A stretch of DNA of 64,000 bases from Bacillota bacterium. Its GTDB lineage: Bacteria > Bacillota > Bacilli > Paenibacillales > NBRC-103111. Made by a program: the position numbers and the translations under genes. Shown one piece after another: positions 52,801 through 64,000 of this stretch. Under the pieces are notes generated by a model. That model was not told the DNA's origin and made no database searches. It saw only the letters and a program-made list of their open reading frames with translations. The stretch covers positions 120,976-184,975 of the forward strand of contig JAEWIS010000019.1 of the NCBI GenBank assembly GCA_023386955.1, given 5' to 3'. Positions within the stretch are counted from its first letter, which is position 1. Every line of letters starts with the position of its first letter.

Positions 52801-53295
52801 TTATTGCACCTCCCTTAAGAACTTCAAACGAGGAGTTCTAAAAATACCTTTCAATATTAAATCATTTTCTACGCTTGATGTCAACCTCATTCTCCCCGTC
52901 CACATCTTCCTTTATCCTCCTGTGTACAAAAAAAAGTGGAAAACAAGGTACGCTGTCGATTCGTAAACAATTTATTAACAATATGTAGTATGGTGGATAA
53001 AAGTTTTGCACAAGGGGTGGGAATTGTGGATAAATCGGAGATTATCATTGAAAACGCTACTTTCTTTTGATATATTTATATTGTTTCGGCTGTGGATAGT
53101 TAGGTTATACCGTTGTTTTATGCACAGCCTGTGGATAAAGATGTGAACAACATTCCTTTAACGGGATAAGCCGTAGAGGAATTTTCTTAACTATGTGGAT
53201 ATTTCGACAGACTTAGCGGACGTCATGTCCAACCGCTCTTAGAGCTGCTTGAAGATTGCAGAATTTTGTTTTTTCCCGTAAGGAGTGAAGTGTTA
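52801..53295. other. oriC part 1: DnaA-box cluster upstream of dnaA
   Basis: A 495-bp AT-rich gene-free region. Boxes related to TTATCCACA occur, all in the same orientation, at 52992-53000 (GGTGGATAA), 53025-53033 (TGTGGATAA, perfect), 53091-53099 (TGTGGATAG), 53130-53138 (TGTGGATAA, perfect) and 53194-53202 (TGTGGATAT). The rpmH and dnaA promoters must lie here too, but I cannot place them firmly. Confidence 0.9.
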
Positions 53296-54651
53296 GTGGA
53301 TAGCCCTGCCAATGAATTATGGCAACAGATCCTCTCCGTCATCCAGACCAAGGTCAGCAAACCGAGCTTCGATACCTGGCTGAAATCCACCAAAGCGACC
53401 GTGTTCAACGAGAACGCGCTTTTGATATGCGCGCCGAACACCTTTGCCAAGGAATGGCTGGAGGCCAAATATGCCAAGCTGATCCAGTCCACGGTTGCGG
53501 AGACGCTGGACCGGCATGTGGAGATCCAATTCACCATCGACGACGTGCCGCCTCCCGCGGCAGTACAGACGGCGCCGGCGGTACAACCGCCCAAGCCCGC
53601 TGCGATGCTGCATGAGGATTCCTTTTCGCTGAACCCCAAATATACCTTTGACACCTTCGTTATCGGCAGCGGCAACCGGTTTGCCCATGCCGCTTCTTTG
53701 GCTGTGGCGGAAGCGCCGGCTAAAGCGTACAACCCTCTGTTTTTGTACGGGGGTGTGGGATTGGGGAAAACCCACTTGATGCATGCCATCGGCCACTACG
53801 TTCTGGAGCATAATCCAAGCGCCAAGGTGCTCTACATTTCCTCCGAGAAATTCACCAACGAATTCATCAATGCCGTCCGGGACAATGTGGGCGAAAGCTT
53901 CCGCAACAAATACCGGAAGATTGATGTGCTTCTGATCGACGATATCCAGTTCCTCGCCGGCAAGGAAGGCACCCAGGAGGAATTCTTCCATACGTTTAAT
54001 GCCCTGCATGAGGAGAGCAAGCAGATTATCATCTCCTCCGACCGTCCGCCCAAGGAAATTCCCACGCTGGAGGACCGGCTGCGCTCCCGCTTCGAATGGG
54101 GGCTCATTACCGACATTCAGCCGCCTGATCTGGAGACGCGGATCGCCATTCTCCGGAAGAAGGCCCGGGCCGAAAACCTGGACATTCCCAATGAGGCCAT
54201 GGTGTATATCGCCAACCAGATCGATACCAACATCCGGGAGCTGGAGGGTGCGCTAATCCGTGTGGTGGCCTACTCCTCGCTCATTAATGAGGATGTCACC
54301 GTCCATTTGGCCGCAGAAGCCCTAAAGGATATCATCCCTAACAACAAGCCGCGGGTCATCACCATTCACGACATCCAGATGCGGGTGGGCGAGTTCTACG
54401 GAATGAAGGTGGAGGATTTCAAGGCGCGCAAGCGGACGAAGGCAGTTGCCTTCCCGCGGCAGGTGGCCATGTACCTCTCCAGAGAGCTGACGGAGCACTC
54501 CCTGCCCAAGATTGGGGAAGCGTTTGGAGGCCGGGACCATACCACGGTAATCCATGCCCACGAAAAAATCTCCTCGTCGCTTGCTGCTGACCAGGAGCTT
54601 GCCAAAATTGTACGAAATTTAACCGAACGGATCCGAAATCCCGGTTCATAA
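53296..54651 (+). CDS. dnaA: Chromosomal replication initiator DnaA
   Basis: AAA+ initiator that binds DnaA boxes and opens the origin. Domain I (about 1-85), linker domain II (Ala/Pro-rich, about 86-110), AAA+ domain with Walker [11 protein letters not shown] and Walker [10 protein letters not shown], and domain IV with the box-contacting [15 protein letters not shown] chose GTG 53296 ([11 protein letters not shown]), ten bases after AAGGAG; GTG 53290 is four bases from it. 451 aa. The first gene on the right replichore. Confidence 0.98.
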   Translation: MDSPANELWQQILSVIQTKVSKPSFDTWLKSTKATVFNENALLICAPNTFAKEWLEAKYAKLIQSTVAETLDRHVEIQFTIDDVPPPAAVQTAPAVQPPKPAAMLHEDSFSLNPKYTFDTFVIGSGNRFAHAASLAVAEAPAKAYNPLFLYGGVGLGKTHLMHAIGHYVLEHNPSAKVLYISSEKFTNEFINAVRDNVGESFRNKYRKIDVLLIDDIQFLAGKEGTQEEFFHTFNALHEESKQIIISSDRPPKEIPTLEDRLRSRFEWGLITDIQPPDLETRIAILRKKARAENLDIPNEAMVYIANQIDTNIRELEGALIRVVAYSSLINEDVTVHLAAEALKDIIPNNKPRVITIHDIQMRVGEFYGMKVEDFKARKRTKAVAFPRQVAMYLSRELTEHSLPKIGEAFGGRDHTTVIHAHEKISSSLAADQELAKIVRNLTERIRNPGS

Positions 54652-54680
54652 CCTTAGCGCCTATGCACAAACTATTCACA

Positions 54681-54785
54681 TGTGGATAGGCTTTTCTTTT
54701 CAGTGTTTTATGCACATATCCACATATCCACCGCACCTACTACTTACTCTACTTTTCTTTAAAAGAATATACGTATACATGTAAG
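54681..54785. other. oriC part 2: DnaA boxes, DnaA-trios and unwinding element between dnaA and dnaN
   Basis: DnaA boxes at 54681-54689 (TGTGGATAG) and, inverted and overlapping, 54716-54724 and 54724-54732 (ATATCCACA, ATATCCACC). A GC-rich CCGCACC is followed by triplets TAC-TAC-TTA-CTC-TAC-TTT (54738-54755), the DnaA-trio pattern of bacterial basal unwinding systems, and then an AT-rich stretch (54757-54785) suited to melting. Confidence 0.8.
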
Positions 54786-54915
54786 AGGCCATAAACGGCA
54801 TTTTCATCAACCAGCGCGGCGGCGTTCAGCATGGGCGCCGTCCCTCTTTTTGGTTTGGCATGATAGGAAAAATGTATGCGGCGACTTTTATTTTAGAACC
54901 ACAGGAGTGACCATG

Positions 54916-56058
54916 ATGAAATTAACCGTTAATAAAGATTTCTTGAACGAATCCATTCAGCATGTGGCTAAAGCCATATCCAGCCGGACCACCCTTCCCA
55001 TTTTGAGTGGGATTAAGCTTGATGCGTCCTTTTCCGGCTTGACCCTGACTGCCAGCGATACGGATATTTCCATCCAATCCTTTATTCCCATGGAGCAGGA
55101 AGGCAAGGAGATTATCCGCTTAACCCAAAAAGGCAGTGTTGTGCTTCCGGCCAAGTTCTTCATGGAAATGATACGCAAGCTGCCTTCCGACCACATCGAA
55201 ATCGAGGTCTCCCAGCAGTTCCAGACCGTTATTCGTGCCGGCTCCTCTGAAATCCAGATGGTAGGTCTGGATCCGGAGGAATATCCGCTGCTGCCTGAGA
55301 TTGAAGAGGACAAAACCGTCACCGTAGCCAGCGATCTCTTGAAAACCATGATCCGCCAAACGGCTTTTGCCGTTTCCGCCACAGAGGCAACACCCGTTCT
55401 TACCGGCGTGCAGTGGATCCTGAACAACGATACCCTGAAGCTCATCGGCTGTGACCGTCACCGGCTGGCCCAGCGGCATACGCCTATGGAAGCCGACGAA
55501 AACGCCCAGTTCAGCAATGTGGTTATTTCCGGACGGACCTTGAACGAACTGAGCAAAATCCTTCCCGACGGCAATACCCTGGTAGATATGGTTGTATCCG
55601 ACAACCAGGTGCTGTTCCGGATGGAGCGGATCCTGTTCTATTCCCGGATTCTGGAGGGTACGTATCCGGATACCAGCAAGCTGATCCCGAAATCCTTCCA
55701 AACCCAAATGGTGGTACGCACCCGCGAGCTGATGGATGCCATTGACCGGGCGTATCTGTTGTCCCGGGAAGAGCGCAGCAATATTGTCCGGATGGCGATG
55801 ATCGACCATGAGACCATTGAGGTCAGCTCCAGCTCGACGGAATTGGGCAAGGTTACGGAGACTCTGGTAGTTTCCGGGCTGGAAGGCGAATTGCTTAAGA
55901 TTTCATTTAACTCCAAATATATGCTGGATGCCCTGAAAGTGGTGGACAGCGACAAGGTGCGGATCGGCTTTACCGGCTCTATGAGCCCCATCATTATCCA
56001 GCCAGAAGACGGAACACCTATTCTCCAGCTGATTCTGCCGTACCGGACCACCAATTAA
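54916..56058 (+). CDS. dnaN: DNA polymerase III beta sliding clamp
   Basis: Ring-shaped processivity clamp. Three beta-clamp domains of about 125 residues each; opens MKLTVNKDFLNESIQHVAKAIS and ends in PMSPIIIQPED..LPYRTTN, typical of the family. ATG 54916 follows AGGAG at eight bases; ATG 54913 is directly adjacent and also possible. 380 aa. Same strand as dnaA, about 260 bases after it, with oriC part 2 between. Confidence 0.98.
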   Translation: MKLTVNKDFLNESIQHVAKAISSRTTLPILSGIKLDASFSGLTLTASDTDISIQSFIPMEQEGKEIIRLTQKGSVVLPAKFFMEMIRKLPSDHIEIEVSQQFQTVIRAGSSEIQMVGLDPEEYPLLPEIEEDKTVTVASDLLKTMIRQTAFAVSATEATPVLTGVQWILNNDTLKLIGCDRHRLAQRHTPMEADENAQFSNVVISGRTLNELSKILPDGNTLVDMVVSDNQVLFRMERILFYSRILEGTYPDTSKLIPKSFQTQMVVRTRELMDAIDRAYLLSREERSNIVRMAMIDHETIEVSSSSTELGKVTETLVVSGLEGELLKISFNSKYMLDALKVVDSDKVRIGFTGSMSPIIIQPEDGTPILQLILPYRTTN

Positions 56059-56088
56059 GCCACGTTCAGGCCGAAGGAGAAAACGGAT

Positions 56089-56310
56089 ATGACCACCATT
56101 TCCATTCACGGAGAGTACATTACCCTGTCCCAATTCTTGAAGATTACCGACCTTATCGGCTCCGGCGGGCAAGCCAAGGCATTCCTGGCGGAAGCCGCCA
56201 TCAAGATAAACGGTGAGCCGGACAACCGACGGGGGCGGAAGCTTTATCCGGGAGACCGGGTTGAGGTTGCTGGTGCAGGCGCCTTTCTTCTGGCCGCGGA
56301 GCAGGGCTGA
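56089..56310 (+). CDS. yaaA: YaaA, S4-domain RNA-binding protein
   Basis: 73-aa protein with an S4 RNA-binding fold (ITLSQFLKITDLIGSGGQAKAFL, INGEPDNRRGRKLYPGDRVEV). The Bacillus homologue is linked to ribosome large-subunit assembly. Situated dnaN-yaaA-recF as in Bacillus. Its stop overlaps the recF ATG by one base (TGATG). Confidence 0.95.
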   Translation: MTTISIHGEYITLSQFLKITDLIGSGGQAKAFLAEAAIKINGEPDNRRGRKLYPGDRVEVAGAGAFLLAAEQG

Positions 56311-57434
56311 TGTTTCTCCGGAAGCTGGCTCTCCAGCATTACCGCAATTACGGGAGCATCGAACTGAGTACCGACAAGGCCGTGAATGTGTTCATCGGCC
56401 CCAACGCCCAGGGTAAAACCAATCTGCTGGAATCTATTTTTGTGCTGGCCTTGACCAAATCCCACCGTACCTACCAGGACAAGGAGCTTATCGCCTGGGA
56501 CAGGCCGGAAACGGTGATTTATGGGGAAGTGGACAAAAAGTACGGCCCCTGCAAGCTGCAGCTGCAGATTTCCGCCCAGGGCAAGAAGGCGCGGATAAAC
56601 GGGTTGGAACAAAAGAAGCTGAGCGGCTTTGTCGGAGCGCTGAATGTGGTGATGTTTGCGCCGGAGGATCTGGAGATTGTGAAGGGTGCGCCGGGGATCC
56701 GCCGCCGGTTTCTGGATATGGAAATCGGCCAGGTCCATCCCGGCTATCTCTACGACATTACCCAGTACCAGAAGATTCTCCAGCAGCGCAACCACTATCT
56801 GAAGCAGCACGGGGGGCCGGGTGGAGGCGCCAAAACGGAGATGCTGCAGGTTTGGAATGAACAATTGGCAACCTTTGGTACTAAGATTATGAAAAAACGT
56901 CAAAGCTTTATAGAGAAGCTTGAGCGTTGGGCCAGAACGATCCATTCGGGCATCACTGCCGACAAGGAAGCCTTGAAGATAGAGTACAAACCTAGCTTCG
57001 GCGAGACCGCAGGCGAAGATGAAACTATCCTATTTAGGCAATTTATGATAAAGTTATCTGAGGTAAAGGATCAGGAACTCCGCAGAGGAACGACTCTGGT
57101 GGGCCCCCACAGGGACGATCTGCTTTTTTTTATCAATGGCAAGGAAGTGCAGACCTTCGGTTCCCAGGGGCAACAGCGGACCACCGCCTTATCGGTGAAG
57201 CTGGCGGAGCTGGAGCTCATTAACGAGGAAGTCGGCGAATATCCCCTTCTGCTTTTGGATGATGTGCTCTCGGAGCTGGACCAGAACCGGCAGACGCAGC
57301 TCATCGAGACCATCCAGAATAAGGTGCAGACCTTTATTACGACCACCGGCATGGAGAGTGTGGATCTATCCAAAATCCCCGATCTGGCCGTATTTCAGGT
57401 TCGGGAGGGTTCCATTGTCACAGAGCAGCAATAG
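56310..57434 (+). CDS. recF: DNA replication and repair protein RecF
   Basis: SMC-like ATPase that helps load RecA at gaps. Walker A GPNAQGKTNLLES, signature and Walker B region (GSQGQQRTTALSVKLAE; LLLDDVLSELD). 374 aa. Translationally coupled to yaaA. Confidence 0.98.
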   Translation: MFLRKLALQHYRNYGSIELSTDKAVNVFIGPNAQGKTNLLESIFVLALTKSHRTYQDKELIAWDRPETVIYGEVDKKYGPCKLQLQISAQGKKARINGLEQKKLSGFVGALNVVMFAPEDLEIVKGAPGIRRRFLDMEIGQVHPGYLYDITQYQKILQQRNHYLKQHGGPGGGAKTEMLQVWNEQLATFGTKIMKKRQSFIEKLERWARTIHSGITADKEALKIEYKPSFGETAGEDETILFRQFMIKLSEVKDQELRRGTTLVGPHRDDLLFFINGKEVQTFGSQGQQRTTALSVKLAELELINEEVGEYPLLLLDDVLSELDQNRQTQLIETIQNKVQTFITTTGMESVDLSKIPDLAVFQVREGSIVTEQQ

Positions 57435-57475
57435 CGGGCATTGCGGTGAAAATCGGTGAACGGGAGGAAGAACCA

Positions 57476-57727
57476 TTGTTTATCCATTTGGGCGGTGAGA
57501 AGATTATCCGCACGTCGGAGCTGGTCGGCATATTCGATTTGTCCATCGAGAAAACGTCCAAGGTGACGAAGCAGTTTACCTCCCGCGCCGGAGAAGAAGC
57601 AAGGGTGGAGTATATCGGCGAAGAGGAATGCAAGTCGCTGGTCGTAACCCTGGACAAGGTGTATTACTCCCCCATTTCCTCCGCCACTCTCAAAAAGCGC
57701 GCGCATCACTTATACGTGAACGGATAA
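57476..57727 (+). CDS. remB: RemB-like DUF370 extracellular-matrix regulator (YaaB)
   Basis: Small protein of the RemA/RemB (DUF370) family; in Bacillus RemB is needed for matrix gene activation. FIHLGGEKIIRTSELVGIFDL opens and VYYSPISSATLKKRA closes, the family signatures. TTG 57476 lies after GGGAGG and gives 83 aa, the Bacillus length; an in-frame ATG at 57446 precedes it but adds a non-family tail. Between recF and gyrB as in Bacillus. Confidence 0.93.
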   Translation: MFIHLGGEKIIRTSELVGIFDLSIEKTSKVTKQFTSRAGEEARVEYIGEEECKSLVVTLDKVYYSPISSATLKKRAHHLYVNG

Positions 57728-57743
57728 AAGAATTGAAACATGA

Positions 57744-59678
<1,935 letters not shown>

Positions 59679-59728
59679 TCCTGTCTGCATGGATCGGATT
59701 ATCCGTAGGACCGGACAAACAGAACCGT

Positions 59729-59756
59729 TTGCAGCCGGTCCTATTCGTAATATAAT
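59729..59756 (+). promoter_or_regulatory. gyrA promoter candidate
   Basis: TTGCAG (59729-59734), 16-base spacer, TATAAT (59751-59756), in the gyrB-gyrA gap. Confidence 0.6.
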
Positions 59757-59871
59757 AGAATTTGATGCAAAATCGTCTGGTTATAGGAAAATGTTATTTT
59801 TCCCCGCCCAACCGGCGAACCAATGGTGAACTGCCGCATGTGCGGTTCCCATAATGCGTAGGGGGTTCATA

Positions 59872-62361
59872 ATGGCTGAAGAAATCAGATCGGAAATCAA
59901 GGAACGGGATATTGGCTCGGAGATGAAGGAATCGTTCATGGACTATGCCATGAGCATTATCGTCAGCCGGGCGCTGCCGGATGTCCGGGACGGACTTAAG
60001 CCGGTGCACCGGAGAATTCTGTACGCCATGTCCGAGCTGGGCATGTCGCCTGACAAGCCCCATAAAAAATCGGCGCGGATCGTCGGCGAAGTTATAGGTA
60101 AATACCATCCTCATGGCGATTCGGCTGTCTACGAAACCATGGTGCGGATGGCCCAGGATTTCTCCATGCGGTATATGCTGGTGGATGGCCACGGCAACTT
60201 TGGCTCTATTGATGGAGATGCGGCTGCTGCGATGCGGTACACAGAAGCGCGTCTGTCCAAAATCGCCATGGAGCTTTTACGCGATCTTAATAAAGAAACC
60301 ATTGATTTCCAACCTAACTATGATGGTGAAGAGCACGAGCCTGTGGTGCTGCCCTCCCGTTTCCCCAACCTTCTGGTTAACGGGGTGTCCGGGATTGCCG
60401 TAGGGATGGCAACCAATATTCCGCCGCATAATCTGGGCGAAGTGATTGACGGGCTTCAGCATCTGATTGAATTCCCGGATGCCACCTCCATGGATTTGAT
60501 GACCTTTATCAAGGGTCCGGACTTCCCCACCGGTGGTTACATTATCGGCCGCGAGGGCATCCGCTCTGCTTATAACACAGGCCGCGGCTCCGTCACTATG
60601 CGGGCCAAGGTTAATATCGAGGATCATAACGGCAAAGCGCGCATCATCGTGTACGAGCTGCCGTACCAAGTCAACAAAGCCCGGTTGGTGCAGAACATCG
60701 CCGAGCTCGTCCGGGAAAAGCGGATCGACGGGATTACGGACCTGCGGGACGAATCCGACCGCAACGGCATGCGGATGGTGATTGAGCTGCGCCGGGATGT
60801 AAATCCCAATGTGGTGCTGAATAACCTGTATAAGCATACCGCCATGCAATCCAACTTCGGTATCAATATGCTGGCTCTGGTAAACAACCAGCCGCAGATT
60901 TTGAGCTTGAAAGAAACACTGTATCATTATCTGGAGCACCAAAAATTGGTTATCCGCCGCAGAACGGAGTATGAGCTGCGCAAGGCGGAGGCCCGGGCCC
61001 ATATCCTGGAGGGTTTGCGCATTGCCTTGGATCATCTGGACCGGGTCATTGCCCTGATCCGCGGTTCCCGGACAACGGAGGAAGCCCGCAGCGGCCTGAT
61101 GGAGCAATTCGGGCTTAGTGTCGAGCAGGCCCAGGCTATTCTCGATATGCGTCTGCAGCGCCTGACCGGTCTGGAACGCGAGAAGATCGAAGAGGAATAT
61201 CAGGAGCTGATGAAGAAAATCGCCGAGTATAAGGCTATTCTTGCCGATGAGCAGCTGATTCTGGCCATCATCAGCGAGGAGCTGAAGGAAATCCGCGACA
61301 AGTATGCGGATGAACGGCGTTCGGAGATTACCATCGGTGAAGAGAGCATCCTGGATGAGGATCTGATTCCCCAGGAGGATGTAATCATCACCATCTCCCA
61401 CACCGGGTATATCAAACGCCTTCCGGTTCATACCTACAAGGCCCAGAAGCGCGGCGGTAAGGGTGTAATCGGTATGGACACCAAGGAATCCGACTTCGTG
61501 GAACACTTGTTCGTGAGTAATACTCATCACTACTTGATGTTCTTCACCGATAAGGGCAAGGCTTACCGTCTGAAGGCCTATGAAATTCCGGACCTGAGCC
61601 GGACTGCCCGGGGAACACCGATTATTAACCTTATCCAAATCGAGCAGGGTGAAAAAATCAGCGCCGTTATTCCGGTCGAGGATTTCAACGCGGCGCAGAA
61701 TCTCTTCTTTGCCACCGAGCTGGGCATTGTGAAGAAGACCCCTCTTGAGGATTATTCCAATATCCGCAAGGTCGGGCTGATTGCCATTGGCCTGCGGGAG
61801 GATGACAAGCTGATCGGTGTCCGTCTGACTGACGGCAACAAGGAAATTGTCATGGGTACCAAGGACGGCATGTCCATCCGCTTCCCGGAAGGGGATGTGC
61901 GGCCGATGGGACGCTCCGCTACAGGGGTGAAGGGCATCCAGCTGTCTGAAGGGGATGTGGTTATCGATATGGATATTATCGACCCGTCCAGCAGCGTACT
62001 GATCGTAACCTCCAAGGGTTATGGCAAACGGACACCTGTTGAGGACTACCGTATTCAAACCCGCGGCGGCAAGGGGATCAAAACGCTGAACATCACTGCC
62101 AAAAACGGCCCGGTTGTCGGCCTGAAGGTGGTTGAGGCGGACGAGGACCTGATGATCATCACTTCACAGGGCACCATTATCCGGATGAGCATTGACGGCA
62201 TTTCCGAAATGGGCCGGAACACCCAAGGCGTACGCCTGATCAACATCAAGGATGATGATGAGGTTTCCACGGTGACCCGGGTCCAGAAGAACGAAAATGA
62301 TCCGGAATCCGATGCAGAATCCGATATGGAAGCGGACGAACAGGAAGAAGCCGGAGAATAA
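59872..62361 (+). CDS. gyrA: DNA gyrase subunit A
   Basis: DNA-cleaving subunit that introduces negative supercoils. Catalytic Tyr123 ([13 protein letters not shown]), quinolone-pocket [10 protein letters not shown] (Ser84), and a C-terminal beta-pinwheel with repeated GRI/GKG-type blades and the GyrA box QKRGGKGV. The last about 20 residues are acidic ([15 protein letters not shown]). ATG 59872 follows AGGGGG. 829 aa. Confidence 0.99.
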   Translation: MAEEIRSEIKERDIGSEMKESFMDYAMSIIVSRALPDVRDGLKPVHRRILYAMSELGMSPDKPHKKSARIVGEVIGKYHPHGDSAVYETMVRMAQDFSMRYMLVDGHGNFGSIDGDAAAAMRYTEARLSKIAMELLRDLNKETIDFQPNYDGEEHEPVVLPSRFPNLLVNGVSGIAVGMATNIPPHNLGEVIDGLQHLIEFPDATSMDLMTFIKGPDFPTGGYIIGREGIRSAYNTGRGSVTMRAKVNIEDHNGKARIIVYELPYQVNKARLVQNIAELVREKRIDGITDLRDESDRNGMRMVIELRRDVNPNVVLNNLYKHTAMQSNFGINMLALVNNQPQILSLKETLYHYLEHQKLVIRRRTEYELRKAEARAHILEGLRIALDHLDRVIALIRGSRTTEEARSGLMEQFGLSVEQAQAILDMRLQRLTGLEREKIEEEYQELMKKIAEYKAILADEQLILAIISEELKEIRDKYADERRSEITIGEESILDEDLIPQEDVIITISHTGYIKRLPVHTYKAQKRGGKGVIGMDTKESDFVEHLFVSNTHHYLMFFTDKGKAYRLKAYEIPDLSRTARGTPIINLIQIEQGEKISAVIPVEDFNAAQNLFFATELGIVKKTPLEDYSNIRKVGLIAIGLREDDKLIGVRLTDGNKEIVMGTKDGMSIRFPEGDVRPMGRSATGVKGIQLSEGDVVIDMDIIDPSSSVLIVTSKGYGKRTPVEDYRIQTRGGKGIKTLNITAKNGPVVGLKVVEADEDLMIITSQGTIIRMSIDGISEMGRNTQGVRLINIKDDDEVSTVTRVQKNENDPESDAESDMEADEQEEAGE

Positions 62362-62372
62362 AGCTATTTAAG

Positions 62373-62398
62373 AGCGGGGGGGAGCCCCCGCTTTTTTT
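62373..62398 (+). terminator. Terminator of gyrA
   Basis: Stem AGCGGGGG / CCCCCGCT with a GGAG loop followed by seven T, directly after the stop. Confidence 0.95.
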
Positions 62399-62487
62399 GT
62401 TTTATTTCGTCATAGACGGCATCACAATTTTCCCCTACAATGAACATGTTACAGATAAGTATTGTTGCTCTGAACGGAGGAATAACC

Positions 62488-63558
62488 ATGGCGATTGTAT
62501 CCTTGTCGCAATTAAAAATTGGCGATAGATTAACCGAACCGGCGCTTACCAGACGTGGGAGCCTGCTTTTTGATAAAGGAACGGTTATCCTCCAGCGCGA
62601 GCTTGATATTCTGCAGGCCTTCTTGATTCCTGCCGTCACTATTGACGGGAAGCGGGAAACCGTGGAGGTGGAAGCGGGCAAAGTCGAGGAAGCGGAGCAG
62701 AAGGTCTCTCAGGCCTCTCCTCTGTCTGTTGAATATGATAAGCTGCTGGCTTTGTTCCGCAAGGTGATGTTTACACTCCGGTCCGGCGGCCCGCTGCCAC
62801 TCCTGGAGGTTCGGCAGCGTCTGGAGGCGCTTCTGCAGCAATCGGACCATTACAATATACTTAAGTTTGCACCGGCCCCGTTTCATATTAGAGATTATCT
62901 CTTGCATAACAGTATCATGACGGCCCTTACCGCCTACCAAATGGCCAAATGGCTGGAGATGCCGGTGAAGGACTGGATCCCCGTCGCACTGGGCGGGCTG
63001 CTGCATGATATCGGCAATGCCAAGGTGGATGAAAATATCCTGGAGAAGAAGGGTGCCTTAACGCATGTGGAGCGTGAAGAAGTCCGTGCCCATACGGTAG
63101 CAGGCTATCAGATGCTGAAGAATGTGCCCGGTCTTAATGAAGGGGTCAAGCTGTCCGCTATCCAGCATCATGAGCGTGAAGACGGGACAGGCTATCCTCT
63201 GGCGATGAAACGGGAAAAAATCCACCCGTATGCCAAGATCATTGCCATTGCGGACACCTACCATGCCATGACAAGCCCCCGTTATTATAAACAAAGCCTG
63301 TCTCCCTATGCGGCACTGGAGGCTTTGCAGGGAGAATCCTTCGGCAAGCTGGATCCTGCTTTGGTGAAGCTGTTTATACAAAAGACCGCCTCCTTCACCA
63401 ACGGCACCATTGTCCGGCTGAACAACGGGCAGGTTGGAGCCATTGTATTTACGGATCCCAATGCGCCCACCCGTCCCTGGGTAAATACGAACGGAAGAAT
63501 CGTTAACCTCACCTCGGACCGTGAGCTTTATATTCAGGAGATTCTGCAGATCTCCTGA
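62488..63558 (+). CDS. HD-GYP domain phosphohydrolase
   Basis: Probable cyclic-di-nucleotide phosphodiesterase or related HD hydrolase. An N-terminal linker region (about 1-110) precedes an HD-GYP domain (about 130-270) with metal ligands in LLHDIGNAKV and the family motif IQHHEREDGTGYP, plus IIAIADTYHAMTS; a C-terminal region (about 285-356) is PilZ-unrelated beta-rich. ATG 62488 (MAIVSLSQLKIGD) follows GGAGG; the 48-base upstream extension is unsupported. 356 aa. It stands between gyrA and the rrn operon with its own terminator. c-di-GMP activity is inferred only from the GYP motif. Confidence 0.93.
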   Translation: MAIVSLSQLKIGDRLTEPALTRRGSLLFDKGTVILQRELDILQAFLIPAVTIDGKRETVEVEAGKVEEAEQKVSQASPLSVEYDKLLALFRKVMFTLRSGGPLPLLEVRQRLEALLQQSDHYNILKFAPAPFHIRDYLLHNSIMTALTAYQMAKWLEMPVKDWIPVALGGLLHDIGNAKVDENILEKKGALTHVEREEVRAHTVAGYQMLKNVPGLNEGVKLSAIQHHEREDGTGYPLAMKREKIHPYAKIIAIADTYHAMTSPRYYKQSLSPYAALEALQGESFGKLDPALVKLFIQKTASFTNGTIVRLNNGQVGAIVFTDPNAPTRPWVNTNGRIVNLTSDRELYIQEILQIS

Positions 63559-63584
63559 ATGGGTTAGCTATTCATAGATAATCA

Positions 63585-63621
63585 GGGCCTCAAGCCGGCA
63601 ATCCGGTTTGGGGCTTTTTTG
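63585..63621 (+). terminator. Terminator of the HD-GYP gene
   Basis: Stem GCCTCAAGCCGG / CCGGTTTGGGGC followed by TTTTTTG. Confidence 0.9.
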
Positions 63622-63671
63622 TAGGCTGGAACAGGCTTTCGAAGAATTTCGACATTATTTTCGGAAAAGGG

Positions 63672-63701
63672 TTGACTTCCTACTTTGAAGCATGATATAT
63701 T
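63672..63701 (+). promoter_or_regulatory. rrn promoter P1
   Basis: TTGACT (63672-63677), 18-base spacer, TATATT (63696-63701), followed by the initial-transcript sequence CTCGCCTCTTCGAGAG. Confidence 0.8.
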
Positions 63702-63766
63702 AATACTCGCCTCTTCGAGAGAGCAAGCTTGAAACGAAAGAAAAAAAGAAATTAAAAAAATAAAGC

Positions 63767-63795
63767 TTGCAATCGAGTTGAGAATATGGTATATT
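63767..63795 (+). promoter_or_regulatory. rrn promoter P2
   Basis: TTGCAA (63767-63772), 17-base spacer, TATATT (63790-63795), followed by GTCGCCTCTTGAAGAAGAG, which parallels the start of the P1 transcript. The rrn leader then contains CTCCTTGAAAACTGAACAA (about 63842-63860), resembling the Bacillus boxA-like antitermination element. Confidence 0.85.
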
Positions 63796-63937
63796 AAAAA
63801 AGTCGCCTCTTGAAGAAGAGAACGACGAAGAAACAAACGAGCTCCTTGAAAACTGAACAACGAGCAGCAAAATAATGAAGCCAAACGTTTGAACAATTGA
63901 GCAATCAGCTCTAACATAACGGTCCTTCGGGGCCACT

Positions 63938-64000
63938 TTTATGGAGAGTTTGATCCTGGCTCAGGACGAACGCTGGCGGCGTGCCTAATACATGCAAGTC
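63938..64000 (+). rRNA. 16S ribosomal RNA, 5' end (cut by the window edge)
   Basis: Mature 5' sequence TTTATGGAGAGTTTGATCC and TGGCTCAGGACGAACGCTGG, continuing GTGCCTAATACATGCAAGTC, diagnostic of Firmicute 16S rRNA. Only about 63 bases are visible. The operon transcribes away from oriC, co-directional with the right fork. Confidence 0.98.

Overview
The window is the replication-origin neighbourhood of an endospore-forming Firmicute, most likely a Paenibacillus or close relative. The evidence is the conserved order walR-walK-walH-walI-walJ-htrC, purA, dnaB, rplI, gdpP, yybS, rpsR-ssb-rpsF, parB-parA-noc, rsmG-mnmG-mnmE-jag-yidC-rnpA-rpmH | dnaA-dnaN-yaaA-recF-remB-gyrB-gyrA, followed by a ribosomal RNA operon. 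Sporulation-linked genes (yyaC, spoIIIJ/yidC, jag), a YesM/YesN two-component system, GC-rich coding DNA and frequent TTG/GTG starts after strong AGGAGG sites agree. The species call is inference.

Layout. 1-9.1 kb: the WalRK cell-wall regulon operon (minus strand), the 3' part of an HtrA protease at the left edge, and an M23/LysM/G5 wall hydrolase. 9.3-13.5 kb: an unknown membrane protein, purA with a PurR-type control region, a repeat-rich 0.7 kb gap, and a plus-strand BlaI-type repressor with two self-operators followed by a low-complexity lipoprotein. 13.5-18.6 kb: dnaB, rplI, gdpP, yybS. 18.7-21.4 kb: a plus-strand ABC exporter. 21.5-24.4 kb: a GNAT protein, rpsR-ssb-rpsF behind a probable S6:S18 leader, and an EamA transporter. 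24.4-42 kb is the accessory part: MocR regulator, a three-gene operon with DUF4180 and a phospholipase-C-like protein, YjzC, a five-gene carbohydrate-type importer with its own YesMN sensor pair, a VOC protein, tRNA-Ser(CGA), a ParE-type toxin-antitoxin pair, manganese catalase, LysR/LysE, MscS, DUF951, DUF3343, YyaC and DUF4446. 42-52.8 kb: a cysteine-desulfurase-like protein, ParABS and Noc, the tRNA-modification genes, the membrane insertase and rpmH. 52.8-54.9 kb: a bipartite oriC with DnaA-box clusters on both sides of dnaA and a DnaA-trio/unwinding element before dnaN. 54.9-64 kb: dnaN to gyrA, an HD-GYP protein, tandem rrn promoters and the first 63 bases of 16S rRNA.

Most housekeeping genes left of oriC are on the minus strand and those to the right on the plus strand, so they are co-directional with bidirectional forks leaving about 53-54.8 kb. 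The core operons join wall homeostasis (WalRK), c-di-AMP turnover (GdpP), chromosome segregation (ParABS/Noc) and initiation (DnaA/DnaN).

I found no CRISPR array, prophage or transposase, and no clear undescribed multi-gene system. The most unusual material is non-coding: a 163-bp palindromic element whose terminal repeat contains the purA stop codon, a four-copy inverted array before the BlaI gene, two 60-bp direct repeats between parA and noc, and several long perfect hairpins.
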